Below, one piece after another: positions 44,038 to 53,425 of a stretch of 64,000 nucleotides of DNA. Made by a program: the position numbers and the translations under genes. Source of the stretch: Verrucomicrobiota bacterium (GTDB lineage: Bacteria > Verrucomicrobiota > Verrucomicrobiia > Limisphaerales > J093); the NCBI GenBank assembly GCA_016871715.1, contig VHCO01000015.1:1-64000 (forward strand). The letters run 5' to 3'. The notes below the pieces were generated by a model. It saw only the letters and a program-made list of their open reading frames with translations, was not told the DNA's origin and did no database searches. Numbering within the stretch: position 1 is the stretch's first letter; every line of letters begins with the position of its first letter.

Positions 44038-44144
44038 CACGACCACACGCTGCGCCGCCGCGCCTGCCAACCCCGCTCGGCCCCTCGGCGCGCCCGCGCG
44101 CTCAGCCAAAGAAAGCCACCTGGTTTGGCTCGCGCGCCCATGCG

Positions 44145-44723
44145 TCACCTCTCGAGGGCCCGCGCCCTGGGTTCGCGCTCGATGGCGTCCTTGCCTCCCG
44201 GCGCAGTCACAAACGGCCCCCCTTCGAGCGGGGCGGCTCGGGTAAAGGCCACCGCGGGTAACTCAGTCGGCTTGCCGGCCAGGGGGAAGTCCTTGCGCAA
44301 CGGGAAGTACGGGTATCCTTCCCACATCAGAATCCGCCGCAAATCGGGATGCCCGCGGAACCCGATGCCCATCATGTCGTAGATCTCGCGTTCGTGCCAG
44401 TCCGCCGTGCGCCAGACGGTGGTGACCGTCGGCAACTCGGACCGCTCCTCGCTGACGTGGGTTTTGAGACGCAGATGACAGCGGTGGCCCAGCCCGTAGA
44501 GCTCGTAGACCACCGTCCAACGCGGGTCCTCGCCGTAGTTGTCGATACTAGTGATGTCGAGCAGGACCTCGCAGCCCAACACGCCCTTCGCGTGGGCGCA
44601 CACTTCCGCGATCCGTTCTGCCTCGGTCACCAGAACGGTGGTTTCCTTCCGGAACTCGACCGGTTCGCCCAGCAGTTCGCCGAACCGGGTCCTGAGTTGG
44701 CTGGCTAGATCGCGGCTGGTCAC
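44145..44723 (-). CDS. nuoC: NADH-quinone oxidoreductase subunit C
   Basis: This 192-aa 30-kDa-type subunit shows the family signature WHEREIYDMMGIGFRGHPDL RRILM and the WEGYPYFPLRKDFPL C-terminal motif. It stabilises the quinone-binding Q module with NuoD and NuoI. It starts with GTG at 44723, 41 bp downstream of the nuoB stop. The C-terminal ~35 residues are poorly conserved. Confidence 0.95.
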   Translation of the reverse strand: MTSRDLASQLRTRFGELLGEPVEFRKETTVLVTEAERIAEVCAHAKGVLGCEVLLDITSIDNYGEDPRWTVVYELYGLGHRCHLRLKTHVSEERSELPTVTTVWRTADWHEREIYDMMGIGFRGHPDLRRILMWEGYPYFPLRKDFPLAGKPTELPAVAFTRAAPLEGGPFVTAPGGKDAIEREPRARALER

Positions 44724-44764
44724 TGGGGCATCGAGTTAGGAGACCATCACGGGGAAACGACCGG

Positions 44765-45274
44765 TCACGCGACCTGCTTGAGCGTCGCCAAGACCGGTTC
44801 CCGCGACACCTTCTGTTGCAGGCGCAGCAAGGCGTCGAGCAGGGCCTCCGGGCGAGGCGGGCAGCCGGCCACGTACACGTCGACGGGCAGAAGGGTGTCG
44901 ATGCCTTGCAGGACCGCGTAACTGCGGTACATGCCGCCCGTCGAGGCGCAGGCCCCCATCGCGATCACCCACTTGGGCTCGGCCATTTGGTCGTAGATGC
45001 GCTTGACCACCAACGCCATCTTGTACGTGACCGTGCCCGCCACCACCATGACGTCCGATTGCCGCGGGGAAAACCGCATGACCTCCGCGCCGAAGCGCGA
45101 GATATCGAACCGGCTGGCGCCGGCGGCCATCAGCTCGATGGCGCAACAGGCCAGGCCCATCGGCATCGGCCAGATCGAGTTCTTGCGGAACCAGTTCATG
45201 GCCGCGTCCAGCCGCGTGACGACGACGTCGCCTTCGATTTTCGAGTTATAGCCGAGTTCCGCGTTGGTGTTCAT
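44765..45274 (-). CDS. nuoB: NADH-quinone oxidoreductase subunit B (cluster N2)
   Basis: This 169-aa PSST subunit carries the terminal [4Fe-4S] cluster N2 that reduces quinone. Ligands are visible in LACCAIELM (tandem Cys), GACASTGG and [10 protein letters not shown]. It starts [12 protein letters not shown] at 45274. Normally nuoA precedes nuoB; here the gene 72 bp upstream is priA and no nuoA occurs anywhere in the window. Confidence 0.95.
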   Translation of the reverse strand: MNTNAELGYNSKIEGDVVVTRLDAAMNWFRKNSIWPMPMGLACCAIELMAAGASRFDISRFGAEVMRFSPRQSDVMVVAGTVTYKMALVVKRIYDQMAEPKWVIAMGACASTGGMYRSYAVLQGIDTLLPVDVYVAGCPPRPEALLDALLRLQQKVSREPVLATLKQVA

Positions 45275-45346
45275 CGAGCTTGGCGGGAGGCGGCCCGCAG
45301 AGACGCGCGAAAAGCTAAACCTCGACCCCCGGCCGCGCAAGTTGAT

Positions 45347-47605
45347 TCAACTGCCCCAGAGGTTCATCGGATCGATGTCGATCGTCAGCCGGAGATCCTC
45401 CGGCAGGCGCAGAGCGGCCTCGAGCTCGGCTAGGGCGCGGCTCAGCTTGGTCATCTGCCGCGTCCGCACCATAAGGTGGTAGCGATAGAAGCTCTGCGCG
45501 CGAAACAACGGCGCCGGCGCCGGCCCCGCCAACACCAGCCCCGGCCAACCCCCCAAGCGCCGGTCCAGTTCCTTGCGCACATGCTCGGCGGCAAACTTGA
45601 CCTTGTCCTCGTTGCGACCGCGCAGGACCAGCAAAGCCACCCGGCTCAGCGGCGGATATTGCAGCTCGGCCCGCATCTCCAGCTCTTGCTGGTAGAACCC
45701 GACGAAATCGTGCCGGCGGGCGTACTGGATGGCCGGGTGATAGGGAGTAAAGGACTGCACCACCACTTCGCCTTCGACGTCGCCGCGGCCGGCGCGACCC
45801 GCCACCTGGGTCAGGAGTTGGAAGGTCCGCTCGCCGGCGCGGAAGTCCGGCACATGCAGGCTTAGATCGGCGTAGACGATCCCCACCAAAGTGACGTTGG
45901 GAAAATGCAGGCCCTTGGCGATCATCTGCGTGCCCACAAGCAGGTCGATCTTGCCCGTGCGAAAATCGCCCAAGATCCGACGGTAATCTTCCTTGCGCCG
46001 CAAGGTGTCCGAGTCCATCCGCTGGATCGTCGCCTTCGGAAACAACCGCCGCAGCGCGTCCTCGACCCGCTGGGTCCCCACCCCCGCATAGCGAATGGCC
46101 GGATTCCGACACTTAGGCTCCGGACAAGCGGCCGGCGCGGCGGTTTCGTGCCCGCAGATATGGCACAACAAACGCTGGCGCGACCGATGGAACGTGAGGG
46201 CAACGCTGCAGTTCGGGCACCCCGCCACATAGCCACACTTGGGACACTGAAGCGACGTCGAGTAGCCGCGCCGGTTCAAGAACAGGATGATCTGCTCGCG
46301 CCGTTCCAGCCGAAGCGCCATGGCTTCCCGGAGCTGGTTCGAGAAGATCGGCACACCGTGCTCTCGGCCGCCCGAGCCTGCCCGGCACAAATCCACCACC
46401 CGAACCACCGGCAACCGCTGGTCGTCCACGCGCGTGGGCAGTTCCAGCAGCTCATACTTCCCGCGCTGGGCATTGTGGTAGCTCTCCAGCGAAGGCGTTG
46501 CCGATCCCAACACGACCACCGCGCCTTCCCGTTGGCCCCGCCAAACCGCCACATCCCGCGCGTTGTACCGCGGAGCCTCCTCCTGCTTGTACGAGTGCTC
46601 GTGCTCCTCGTCCACGACGATCAGGCCGAGCGGTTCGACCGGCGCAAACACCGCCGAGCGCGCCCCAATGACGATCCGGGCGCGGCCCTGGCGGATCTTG
46701 TGCCATTCATCGTGGCGTTCCCCACCCGAGAGGTGGCTGTGCAACACCGCCACCAACGTCCGCACCGGCCCGGCGCAAAACCGCGCCTTAAAGCGTTCCA
46801 CCGTCTGCGGGGTGAGCGAAATCTCCGGCACCAACACGATCGCGCCCCGGCCGCTTTCGAGCGCATGCGCCAAGGCCTGCAAGTAGACCTCGGTCTTCCC
46901 GCTGCCCGTCACCCCGTGTAGCAAAAAGACCCGAGCCGCACTGCCCGCGGCCGTCCCAGCTCCGCCCGGCCCTCGGTCCAGCCCCTGCCGAATCGTGTCT
47001 AACGCGCGTTGTTGCTCGGGATTAAGGGTCAAGGCTTGCGTCGGCAGGATCGCCTCTTGCGCGTACGGATCGCGCTCCGAGACCTGCGGCGCCAGGGTCA
47101 CCAAGCCGCGATCCTCGAGCCGCCGCACGGTCTCGGCGGTGGTCCCGGTGAGCCGAAGCAACTCCTGCAACGAAATCTCGCGCCATTCCTCGATCACCCG
47201 CCAAACGTCCGCTTGGCGGCGGGTCAGTTTGGGGAGCGGTCCGGGGCCGGCTCGGGCGGTGACTACCAACCGCTCGCGCCAGCCGTCTTCCTCGCGCCGG
47301 ATCGCCTCCGGCAACACGCTCTTGATCGCCGTCTCGACCGAGCAGCAGTAGTAATCCGCCATCCACCGCGCCAAGGCGAGCACCTTGGGCGTCACCAAGC
47401 TCTGCTTGCCAATGACTTTCAGAATCGGCCGAAGATTGGCCCGCGGCGAGTCCGTACCCACCGCCGTCACGCACCCGAAGACCTGCCGCGGCCCAAAAGG
47501 CACCTTCACCCGGCTCCCCACCGTCACCCGGTCAGCCAACTCCTCCGGCACCAAGTAGTCGAACTCCCGGCGCAAGGCGATCTCGAGCGTCACGCGCGCG
47601 ATCAT
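45347..47605 (-). CDS. priA: primosomal replication restart helicase PriA
   Basis: This 752-aa protein has the PriA plan: an N-terminal 3'-DNA-binding/winged-helix region (IARVTLEIALRREFDYLVP), Walker A GVTGSGKTEVYL, DEEHEHSYKQE (motif II DEEH), GSATPSLESY, the zinc-binding module with paired motifs CPKCGYVAGCPNC and CHICGH...CPEPKC, and the helicase lobe with GTQMIAKGLHFPNVT and VAGRAGR. PriA reloads the replisome at stalled forks. The ATG at 47605 gives the normal start; upstream open frame lacks conservation. Its close position before nuoB (72 bp) suggests co-transcription. Confidence 0.95.
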   Translation of the reverse strand: MIARVTLEIALRREFDYLVPEELADRVTVGSRVKVPFGPRQVFGCVTAVGTDSPRANLRPILKVIGKQSLVTPKVLALARWMADYYCCSVETAIKSVLPEAIRREEDGWRERLVVTARAGPGPLPKLTRRQADVWRVIEEWREISLQELLRLTGTTAETVRRLEDRGLVTLAPQVSERDPYAQEAILPTQALTLNPEQQRALDTIRQGLDRGPGGAGTAAGSAARVFLLHGVTGSGKTEVYLQALAHALESGRGAIVLVPEISLTPQTVERFKARFCAGPVRTLVAVLHSHLSGGERHDEWHKIRQGRARIVIGARSAVFAPVEPLGLIVVDEEHEHSYKQEEAPRYNARDVAVWRGQREGAVVVLGSATPSLESYHNAQRGKYELLELPTRVDDQRLPVVRVVDLCRAGSGGREHGVPIFSNQLREAMALRLERREQIILFLNRRGYSTSLQCPKCGYVAGCPNCSVALTFHRSRQRLLCHICGHETAAPAACPEPKCRNPAIRYAGVGTQRVEDALRRLFPKATIQRMDSDTLRRKEDYRRILGDFRTGKIDLLVGTQMIAKGLHFPNVTLVGIVYADLSLHVPDFRAGERTFQLLTQVAGRAGRGDVEGEVVVQSFTPYHPAIQYARRHDFVGFYQQELEMRAELQYPPLSRVALLVLRGRNEDKVKFAAEHVRKELDRRLGGWPGLVLAGPAPAPLFRAQSFYRYHLMVRTRQMTKLSRALAELEAALRLPEDLRLTIDIDPMNLWGS

Positions 47606-47737
47606 GGCCCCGAGAGCGTCAGCCCCCCTCGAAGGCCCGTCAAGCCGGCGCTCGCACCCCCTCGCGGTCCGAGCCTCCCGTTTCACCTGCGCCCAGCGCC
47701 GCCTCAGAAAAAAACCCCAGATCACCCGCAACCCCGC

Positions 47738-47766
47738 TTGATACCGCCTCCTCCGGCTGGCATAAT
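47738..47766 (+). promoter_or_regulatory. sigma70-type promoter for the secreted LamG/NHL-like protein
   Basis: TTGATA (47738-47743) and CATAAT (47761-47766) are separated by exactly 17 bp, each 5 of 6 to consensus. The predicted start of transcription is about 20 bp before the ATG at 47793. Confidence 0.6.
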
Positions 47767-47792
47767 GGACACTACGAATTGCGAATCGTCTT

Positions 47793-50516
47793 ATGAAAAC
47801 ACGTCACTACTCGCTTAGGAACCCGATTCCCAAGCTCGCACCCGTCCGCCGCTGCCTGCGCGGCCTCGCCCGCATGGCCCTGGCCATGCTCGCCACCGGC
47901 CCGTTGGCGGCCGCCACGGTCACCCTCTACACGCAGGATTTCGAAGGCTTCACCGACTCGGCCGCTAACCTCGCGGACACTGCGGACGCTAACCCCACCA
48001 CCGCCGAGTTCACCATCACCGACGACAACCCCGCCGGGGGTGTCGCAGGTAGCGGCGTCCAGGTGGCCGGCTGGCTCGGTCGCTCCGGCACCAAATCCCT
48101 GCTCGTCCGCACCGGCTCCGAGGCCGTCCTCCAGCTCCAGCAAGCTCGCAGTGGCATGCGCTATCAATTGGACTTCCAGCTCTACGTCGTCAAGGAAAGC
48201 GGCGACCGCAATTTCTACGTGATCGTCCGCGCCATGGGTTCGGATACCAACGGCGAGGATTTTCTCGCCTACCGCTCCGATCGCAGCGCTACCGCCGGGA
48301 TCTTCTATTATGACGGCATCGCCGGCGACGGCGTGGCGGGCTGGCAAGCCACCGGCGCGCAACACCTCGAGGGGCAATGGCAACATCACCGCTTCGTCTT
48401 TAACATGGCCACCCTCAAGTTCGATCTGTTCATCGACAACATGAACACCCCGGTCGTCAGTAACGCCGACCTCTCCCGGAGCGGCGCCGCCGTCCCCACC
48501 GCTATCATCCTCCGCCACGAAGGCAATTCCGCCGACGACGGCTACTGCGCCTTCGACGACATCGCACTCACGGTCGAGGACTCGCGCGACTTGGCGACGA
48601 CCTTCACCGAGGGTTTCGAGACCTACCCGGCCGCGGCCTTGGGCTCAGCCGATGACGCCGACCCGCAGGGCGCTTGGATCACCACCGAGGCGGACGGCAC
48701 CGGCGACAACAAACCGCTGAACCCGGCCAAAGTCCAGGTCGTCGGCAAAACCGTCGTCATGCCCCGCTCAGGCAACCAATGCCTCAAGATCGAGGGCGGC
48801 CAACGCGCCGGTGTCACCTTCGCCTGGGGCAGCGCCCCCGACGCCGACGTGCAGATCACCTGGTGGGCGCGCGTGCCGGCTTCCGTGAAAGGCCAGCAGG
48901 CAAACTACCTGCGCATGTCGCTCTACGGCCTCGAAGACGGCCGCCACGACCAAGGCGATTGCGCCCTGCTCGGCTATGGCTCACGCGACGCCAACGTAGG
49001 CGACGAAACCTCGCTCACCATCTTCACGACCGCTTGGCAGGATACCCCCGTCGATTTTACGCCCGACACCTGGGAACAATACCGGCTCACCACCCACACC
49101 GCCCAAGGCACCTACTCGCTCATCAAGAATCCCACCGGCGCAGACCCGCAGGTCATCGCCGACCGAGCGCCGTTCATCGGAGGCGCGCGGACTTGGGGAC
49201 CGATGCTCGTCGCCGCCTGGAGCTCGTCGAACGGCTCCGGCCATCCGCCGGTCTATGTCGACGACATCGAGATCAAGTCCGTCGTTTCGAATCCGGAACC
49301 GTTGCCGGATCCCTACACCCCCACCATCGCTGGCGGCCGCTTCGAGAAGGTGACCGAACTAAAGGTCGGCGGCCCCGTCGGCGCCGTGGCCGTGGACCCG
49401 CGCGATAACGCCACCGTCTTCTTCGCTTACGACACCCCCAGCGGCGCCATCCACCGCGTCCGCAAGACCGGCAGCGGCACCTGGGCCGTCGACGAGCAAC
49501 CGCTCGTCCAGAACCTCGATCGCCCTTCGGGCCTCGTCGTCGACGCCAACGGGACCCTCTGGTGGACGCACGATTACACCCAGCGCCTCATGCGCCTCCA
49601 GGCCCCGTGGGAGAACCATACCCCCGAGACCGTAATCGAGAACTTCGGTGAAACCGCCACCGACGACGACCCGATCGACCTGGCCATCGCTCCCGCAACC
49701 TTCAACGGCGCCCTCGGGCGGCCGAACTGGATCGTGGTCGCCGACCGCGGTTCCGACGGCGACGCCAATAACGCCCTCTACCTGGTCGATCCGGCTACGA
49801 CCGACCTGAACCAGAGCCCCTACAACAACTTCCTCGTGCCCCCCACACCCGCCGACTTGGGCAGCGCAAACCTCAATGCCATCGCCCCCTTGGGCGCCCG
49901 CGGCGAAGTCGTGGTCCTCAACATGGACGGTTACATCACCGCCGTGGACGCCAACGGCTGGTTCCGCTACCTCCCCCTGCCCACACCCTACCTGGACCCC
50001 TTCGCCTCGGTCGCGCCCCTGGCGCTGGCCGTCGATCCCACCACCGGCCGCGTGTGGGTCGCCGACGACCTCCTCGACCAGGTCTGGTCTGTCGGGTCCG
50101 AACTCGCCAACCCCGCGCCGGACCGCCTCGAGCTGAGCTTCCCGCTCACCAACCCCTCGCGTCCGGATATGCAGATCCGCTTCCACGATCCCGGGATGGA
50201 GTTTGCCCCGAACGGCGCTTTCCTCGTCGTGGCGGACGGCAGCACGGTCAACGGCGGCGGGCGCTTGCTCATCTTCCACAGCGAACAACCCGACCCCATC
50301 CAACCTTTCCCGCTCACCCACGTCGAGCTCAGCCCGCAGGGCCTGCGCCTCGAATGGCAAGCTGCAGGAGGCGCTCGCTACCGCGTCGAGCGCGCCACTC
50401 AATTGGGTGTCGCCGGCGCCTTCGCTCCCATCTCGGGCGAACTGACCAACACGAGCTACACTGACACCGCGCCACCCGCTGGCACAGCCTTTTACCGAGT
50501 CGTCGCAATCCCCTGA
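47793..50516 (+). CDS. large secreted protein with two LamG-like domains and a propeller domain
   Basis: This 907-aa protein has a long N-terminal signal region (residues ~1-41, ending PLAAATVTLYT). Two concanavalin/LamG-like beta-sandwich domains follow (TLYTQDFEGFTDSA ... FDDIALTVED at ~43-263, and TEGFETYPAAALGSADDADP ... VYVDDIEIKS at ~271-490). Then comes an NHL/SMP-30-like propeller (GAVAVDPRDNATVFFAYDTP, RPSGLVVDANGTLWWTHDYT, LALAVDPTTGRVWVADDLLD), ending in an Fn3-like stub (LEWQAAGGARYRVERATQLG). Such proteins probably bind polysaccharide or are surface proteins. No enzyme motif is seen. It is followed by a strong hairpin. Confidence 0.75.
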   Translation: MKTRHYSLRNPIPKLAPVRRCLRGLARMALAMLATGPLAAATVTLYTQDFEGFTDSAANLADTADANPTTAEFTITDDNPAGGVAGSGVQVAGWLGRSGTKSLLVRTGSEAVLQLQQARSGMRYQLDFQLYVVKESGDRNFYVIVRAMGSDTNGEDFLAYRSDRSATAGIFYYDGIAGDGVAGWQATGAQHLEGQWQHHRFVFNMATLKFDLFIDNMNTPVVSNADLSRSGAAVPTAIILRHEGNSADDGYCAFDDIALTVEDSRDLATTFTEGFETYPAAALGSADDADPQGAWITTEADGTGDNKPLNPAKVQVVGKTVVMPRSGNQCLKIEGGQRAGVTFAWGSAPDADVQITWWARVPASVKGQQANYLRMSLYGLEDGRHDQGDCALLGYGSRDANVGDETSLTIFTTAWQDTPVDFTPDTWEQYRLTTHTAQGTYSLIKNPTGADPQVIADRAPFIGGARTWGPMLVAAWSSSNGSGHPPVYVDDIEIKSVVSNPEPLPDPYTPTIAGGRFEKVTELKVGGPVGAVAVDPRDNATVFFAYDTPSGAIHRVRKTGSGTWAVDEQPLVQNLDRPSGLVVDANGTLWWTHDYTQRLMRLQAPWENHTPETVIENFGETATDDDPIDLAIAPATFNGALGRPNWIVVADRGSDGDANNALYLVDPATTDLNQSPYNNFLVPPTPADLGSANLNAIAPLGARGEVVVLNMDGYITAVDANGWFRYLPLPTPYLDPFASVAPLALAVDPTTGRVWVADDLLDQVWSVGSELANPAPDRLELSFPLTNPSRPDMQIRFHDPGMEFAPNGAFLVVADGSTVNGGGRLLIFHSEQPDPIQPFPLTHVELSPQGLRLEWQAAGGARYRVERATQLGVAGAFAPISGELTNTSYTDTAPPAGTAFYRVVAIP

Positions 50517-50548
50517 GGGCGCCTCCGCCGGGCACCCGGCTCGAGCAA

Positions 50549-50575
50549 GCGCGGCCGCCCGAGCGGCGGCCGCGC
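50549..50575 (+). terminator. hairpin, probable terminator
   Basis: An 11-bp perfect stem (GCGCGGCCGCC at 50549-50559 and GGCGGCCGCGC at 50565-50575) with a 5-nt loop begins about 30 bp after the stop codon. Only a short CTTCT tract follows, so it is strong as a hairpin but weak as a U-tract terminator. Confidence 0.5.
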
Positions 50576-50671
50576 CTTCTGGACGCTGGGCCCACCTCGG
50601 GGTTTGGAGATAGCTCCTCCGCGAGGACGACGCGCGCGGAAGCAGACTCGGCGTGGAAAGGACCGCCGCCC

Positions 50672-52159
50672 ATGGACCGCCCACCGATCGAGGCGCGGAC
50701 GCGCACCCTCGATGCCCTTGCGCAGGCGCCGCTGGACCTCCTGGTCGTCGGGGGCGGCATCGTCGGCGCTGGCGTCGCCCGCGACGCCGCCCTGCGCGGG
50801 CTGCGCGTCGGGCTCGTTGACCGCCACGACTTCGCCTTCGGAACCAGCAGCCGCTCGAGTCGGCTCCTCCATGGCGGCATCCGCTATCTGGCACAAGGCC
50901 GGTTGGGGCTGGTGCGCGATGCCCACCGCGAAAAAGGCGTCTTGCGCCAAGTGGCACCCCACCTGGTCGCGCCTTTACCGTTTATCTTCCCCGCTTACAA
51001 GGGCCGCGGCTGGCCGCTGTGGCAGTTGCGCCTCGGCGTCAAGCTCTACGATCTGTTGTGCGCAGCCTGGGGCGCCGATTCCTCAAGTGCGCTCCCGCGC
51101 GAGGCCGTGCTCGCAAGAATCCCGGGCCTGCGCCCGCTCGAACTGGCTGGCGCCGTCCGCTACTTCGACGCCCTCACCCAAGACGCCCGCCTGGTGCTCG
51201 ACACCCTCCATTCCGCCGCCAACGCAGGCGCGTTCCTGGCGAATTACCTGCGCTTCGACCAGGCCCTCGAGCAACGGGACGGCTATGCCTGTCAGCTCTA
51301 TGATGAACGGGCGGCTTGCCCTCGCGAAATTCGCGCCCGCCGAGTTGTCAACGCCACCGGGCCCTGGGCCAACTCGATCCCCTCCAGCCAGGTTCGCCTT
51401 CGCTTGACCAAGGGCATCCACCTCGTGCTCGACCGCCTCCGCCTCCCTATTCAGGAGGAAGCCGTTGTCATTACCGAAGGCGCCCGTCTGCTCTTTGTCA
51501 TCCCGTGGGGACAACGTGTGATCGTGGGCACCACCGACACCGACTACCACGGACCGGTCGCCGAGGTGCGCACCGAACCGGCAGATGTCCAATACCTCCT
51601 GAGCACCGCCAACCACTTCTTTCCCCAAGCTCACCTCGCCGAAGGCGATGTCCTCAGCAGTTGGGCCGGTTTGCGCCCCCTCATCGCCAACCCCCAGGGC
51701 GTGCCCTCGGACCTCTCCCGCTCGCACAGCATCACCTCGCCCCGGCCGGGCTGGTGGGATGTCGCAGGCGGCAAGCTGACCACTTACCGTCTCATGGCTG
51801 AGCAGACCGTCGACCGCGTCTGTCGCTCCCTCGGCAGCGAGTTCGCCCCTTGCGAAACCGCCAGCCGCCCGTTGCTGAGCGGCGCGGAAGTCAACGGAGC
51901 CAGTGGCATTCTCCCACCCGCGTTCGCCCGCGAATCGGTCGAGCATTGCTGCGCCCGCGAATGGGCCTTCCACCTCGACGACGTGCTCGTCCGCCGCACC
52001 AGTTGGGCGCACTACCATGGCGCAGGCTCCGATCAAGTCGATCAAGTAGCCGGCTGGATGGCGGATTGCCTCGGCTGGACCTCAACGCAGCGTGTCGAGG
52101 AAGTCCAGCGCTACCTCCGCACCGCGGACTGGCCTCCTCGAGGCCACAAAACCCCTTAG
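50672..52159 (+). CDS. glpD: FAD-dependent glycerol-3-phosphate dehydrogenase
   Basis: This 495-aa flavoprotein of the GlpD/GlpA family oxidises sn-glycerol-3-phosphate to dihydroxyacetone phosphate and passes electrons to the quinone pool. Seen: LLVVGGGIVGAGVARDAALR (FAD Rossmann loop), FAFGTSSRSSRLLHGGIRYL (family signature), VNATGPWANSI, VIVGTTDTDYHGP, AGLRPLIANP, and AGGKLTTYRLMAEQTVD. A C-terminal helical cap of ~110 residues is present as in GlpD. There is no membrane anchor; GlpD is peripheral. It stands alone after a terminator hairpin. Confidence 0.9.
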   Translation: MDRPPIEARTRTLDALAQAPLDLLVVGGGIVGAGVARDAALRGLRVGLVDRHDFAFGTSSRSSRLLHGGIRYLAQGRLGLVRDAHREKGVLRQVAPHLVAPLPFIFPAYKGRGWPLWQLRLGVKLYDLLCAAWGADSSSALPREAVLARIPGLRPLELAGAVRYFDALTQDARLVLDTLHSAANAGAFLANYLRFDQALEQRDGYACQLYDERAACPREIRARRVVNATGPWANSIPSSQVRLRLTKGIHLVLDRLRLPIQEEAVVITEGARLLFVIPWGQRVIVGTTDTDYHGPVAEVRTEPADVQYLLSTANHFFPQAHLAEGDVLSSWAGLRPLIANPQGVPSDLSRSHSITSPRPGWWDVAGGKLTTYRLMAEQTVDRVCRSLGSEFAPCETASRPLLSGAEVNGASGILPPAFARESVEHCCAREWAFHLDDVLVRRTSWAHYHGAGSDQVDQVAGWMADCLGWTSTQRVEEVQRYLRTADWPPRGHKTP

Positions 52160-52685
52160 CGTTAGCGGCTCTAGCGGCGCTGCGTTGAGCGGTTCCTGCG
52201 CTTCCTCTGCCTTGCTTTGCCCCGCTCGCCCCGGCTACATCCAGCCCCAATCCAGTCATTCTGCCACGATTATAGTTATTGACAGCAAACGATGGTCCGA
52301 AGCGAGGACGAGCGAGAAGCAAATCCTGCTCGATGAGAAGGGCTTTAAGAGCGTCAGACCTCCCTTACGGCCGACCGCTGACGGCTCGGGGAAGGAAGGG
52401 GGGATGGGGTCGGGCGCGAAAGGCGAAGAACGGCGGAAGTGGCACTAAGCACCGACCGGGCGCTGACGTTGGCCGCCTAATCTATAAGACAGTTTTAATA
52501 TAGTTGACACTGACGGCTCGGGTAAGGGGAAGTGCGATTGCGGCGGGGGTTGGGCGCTGGAATGACGAAGGTGGCCTAACCGTCGACCGGGCGTCCATGA
52601 GGGTCGGCGAATCTGTGAAACAGGTTTATTATAATTGACACCAACGAGCTTCTGATCGGCTTGGGCTCCAGGCTTTAGGCTGGCC
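52160..52685. repeat. gene-free region with imperfect ~132-bp direct repeats and AT-rich junction modules (family E)
   Basis: Three AT-rich patches end in TTGACA: about 52265-52283 (CGATTATAGTTATTGACAGC), 52482-52511 (AAGACAGTTTTAATATAGTT, then GACAC) and 52610-52641 (AAACAGGTTTATTATAATTG, then ACACC). The sequences between 52376-52511 and 52510-52641 are imperfect direct repeats sharing CTGACGGCTCGGG, TGGCCTAA-like and GACCGGGCG segments. No gene is supported. The last module lies just beyond the 3' end of the hydrogenase protease gene. Confidence 0.6.
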
Positions 52686-53399
52686 TTAGGCTAGCCGGCG
52701 CCGGCTGATGTTCATGGGCTCTTGTTTCTGGCCGCAGCAGGATGGGCATCGGCCCGGAACCTCATCGGAATCCCATGGGTCTGCCAACTCCAGCACGAGG
52801 TTCCACAACCGGCCCAGGATGGCCGGCAAGGCGGCTTGCAGCGGCGGCGTCAGGGTGGTGCCGACGGTAAACGGGTCCGCTACCTCGATGGCGAGGATCA
52901 GCACGCGGGTGGGCATGGGGAGGCCGAGCTGGCGACCCAACGCCAAGGTCTCGCCCACACCTAGGAAGTGTGGGGTCACGCCAGCGAGCCGCCTGAGGGC
53001 TGGGGCGTCAAGTTCGTGGACAGTCCCCACGGGGGCCCGACCGGTTTGGATCGCATCGACGAGGATGACCGTCTGGTAGCCCACCAGGAAGTCGAGCAAG
53101 GCCAAGCCCATCTCGGTGGTCTCGCACACATCGATCGGGAGCGGGTGTCGGCCGGCTAATCCGGCGCGGAGTTCGCGAACCGCCAACAAGCCAACGGCAT
53201 CATCGGTCAGGATGTCGTTGCCGAGTCCCAGGACCAAGATCCGGGGCGTAGACGCCGCGGCGGGGTAGAAAACCGGGCCGGCTGGCGCCCGATCCGATTC
53301 GGCCACCGGCGAAGCCACACGCGGCACCGCGGCGGGGTCAGCGGCGCAGTCGTGCACGAGGGCGTGAATAGAGGCAGTGGGCACGGGTGATGCGTTCAA
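52686..53399 (-). CDS. [NiFe] hydrogenase maturation protease (HyaD/HycI family)
   Basis: This 237-aa protein has an N-terminal extension of ~50 residues, then the M52 peptidase domain: ILVLGLGNDILTDDAVGLLA (with the Ni-sensing Glu replaced by Asp in the LxDDxVG motif), CETTEMGLALLDFLVGYQTV (with the central region where Asp sits in E. coli) and LVDAIQTG (Asp), and an H in GVTPHFLGVGE. Such proteases clip the C-terminal tail of the hydrogenase large subunit after Ni insertion. It directly follows the large-subunit gene (26 bp), which has a cleavable tail. The Cys-rich tail (CPSCCGQK) is unusual. Confidence 0.8.
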   Translation of the reverse strand: MNASPVPTASIHALVHDCAADPAAVPRVASPVAESDRAPAGPVFYPAAASTPRILVLGLGNDILTDDAVGLLAVRELRAGLAGRHPLPIDVCETTEMGLALLDFLVGYQTVILVDAIQTGRAPVGTVHELDAPALRRLAGVTPHFLGVGETLALGRQLGLPMPTRVLILAIEVADPFTVGTTLTPPLQAALPAILGRLWNLVLELADPWDSDEVPGRCPSCCGQKQEPMNISRRRLA

Positions 53400-53425
53400 G
53401 CCAACGGGCGATCTGAGATGGCGCG

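Noticed and set aside
42757-44148. GTG start at 44148 for nuoD
   Set aside because: It adds a low-complexity 37-residue extension without NuoD similarity; the ATG at 44037 is the better start.
52258-52645. integron attC sites
   Set aside because: The TTGAC ends do not match the GTTRRRY core, there is no integrase, and no gene cassettes lie between the modules.
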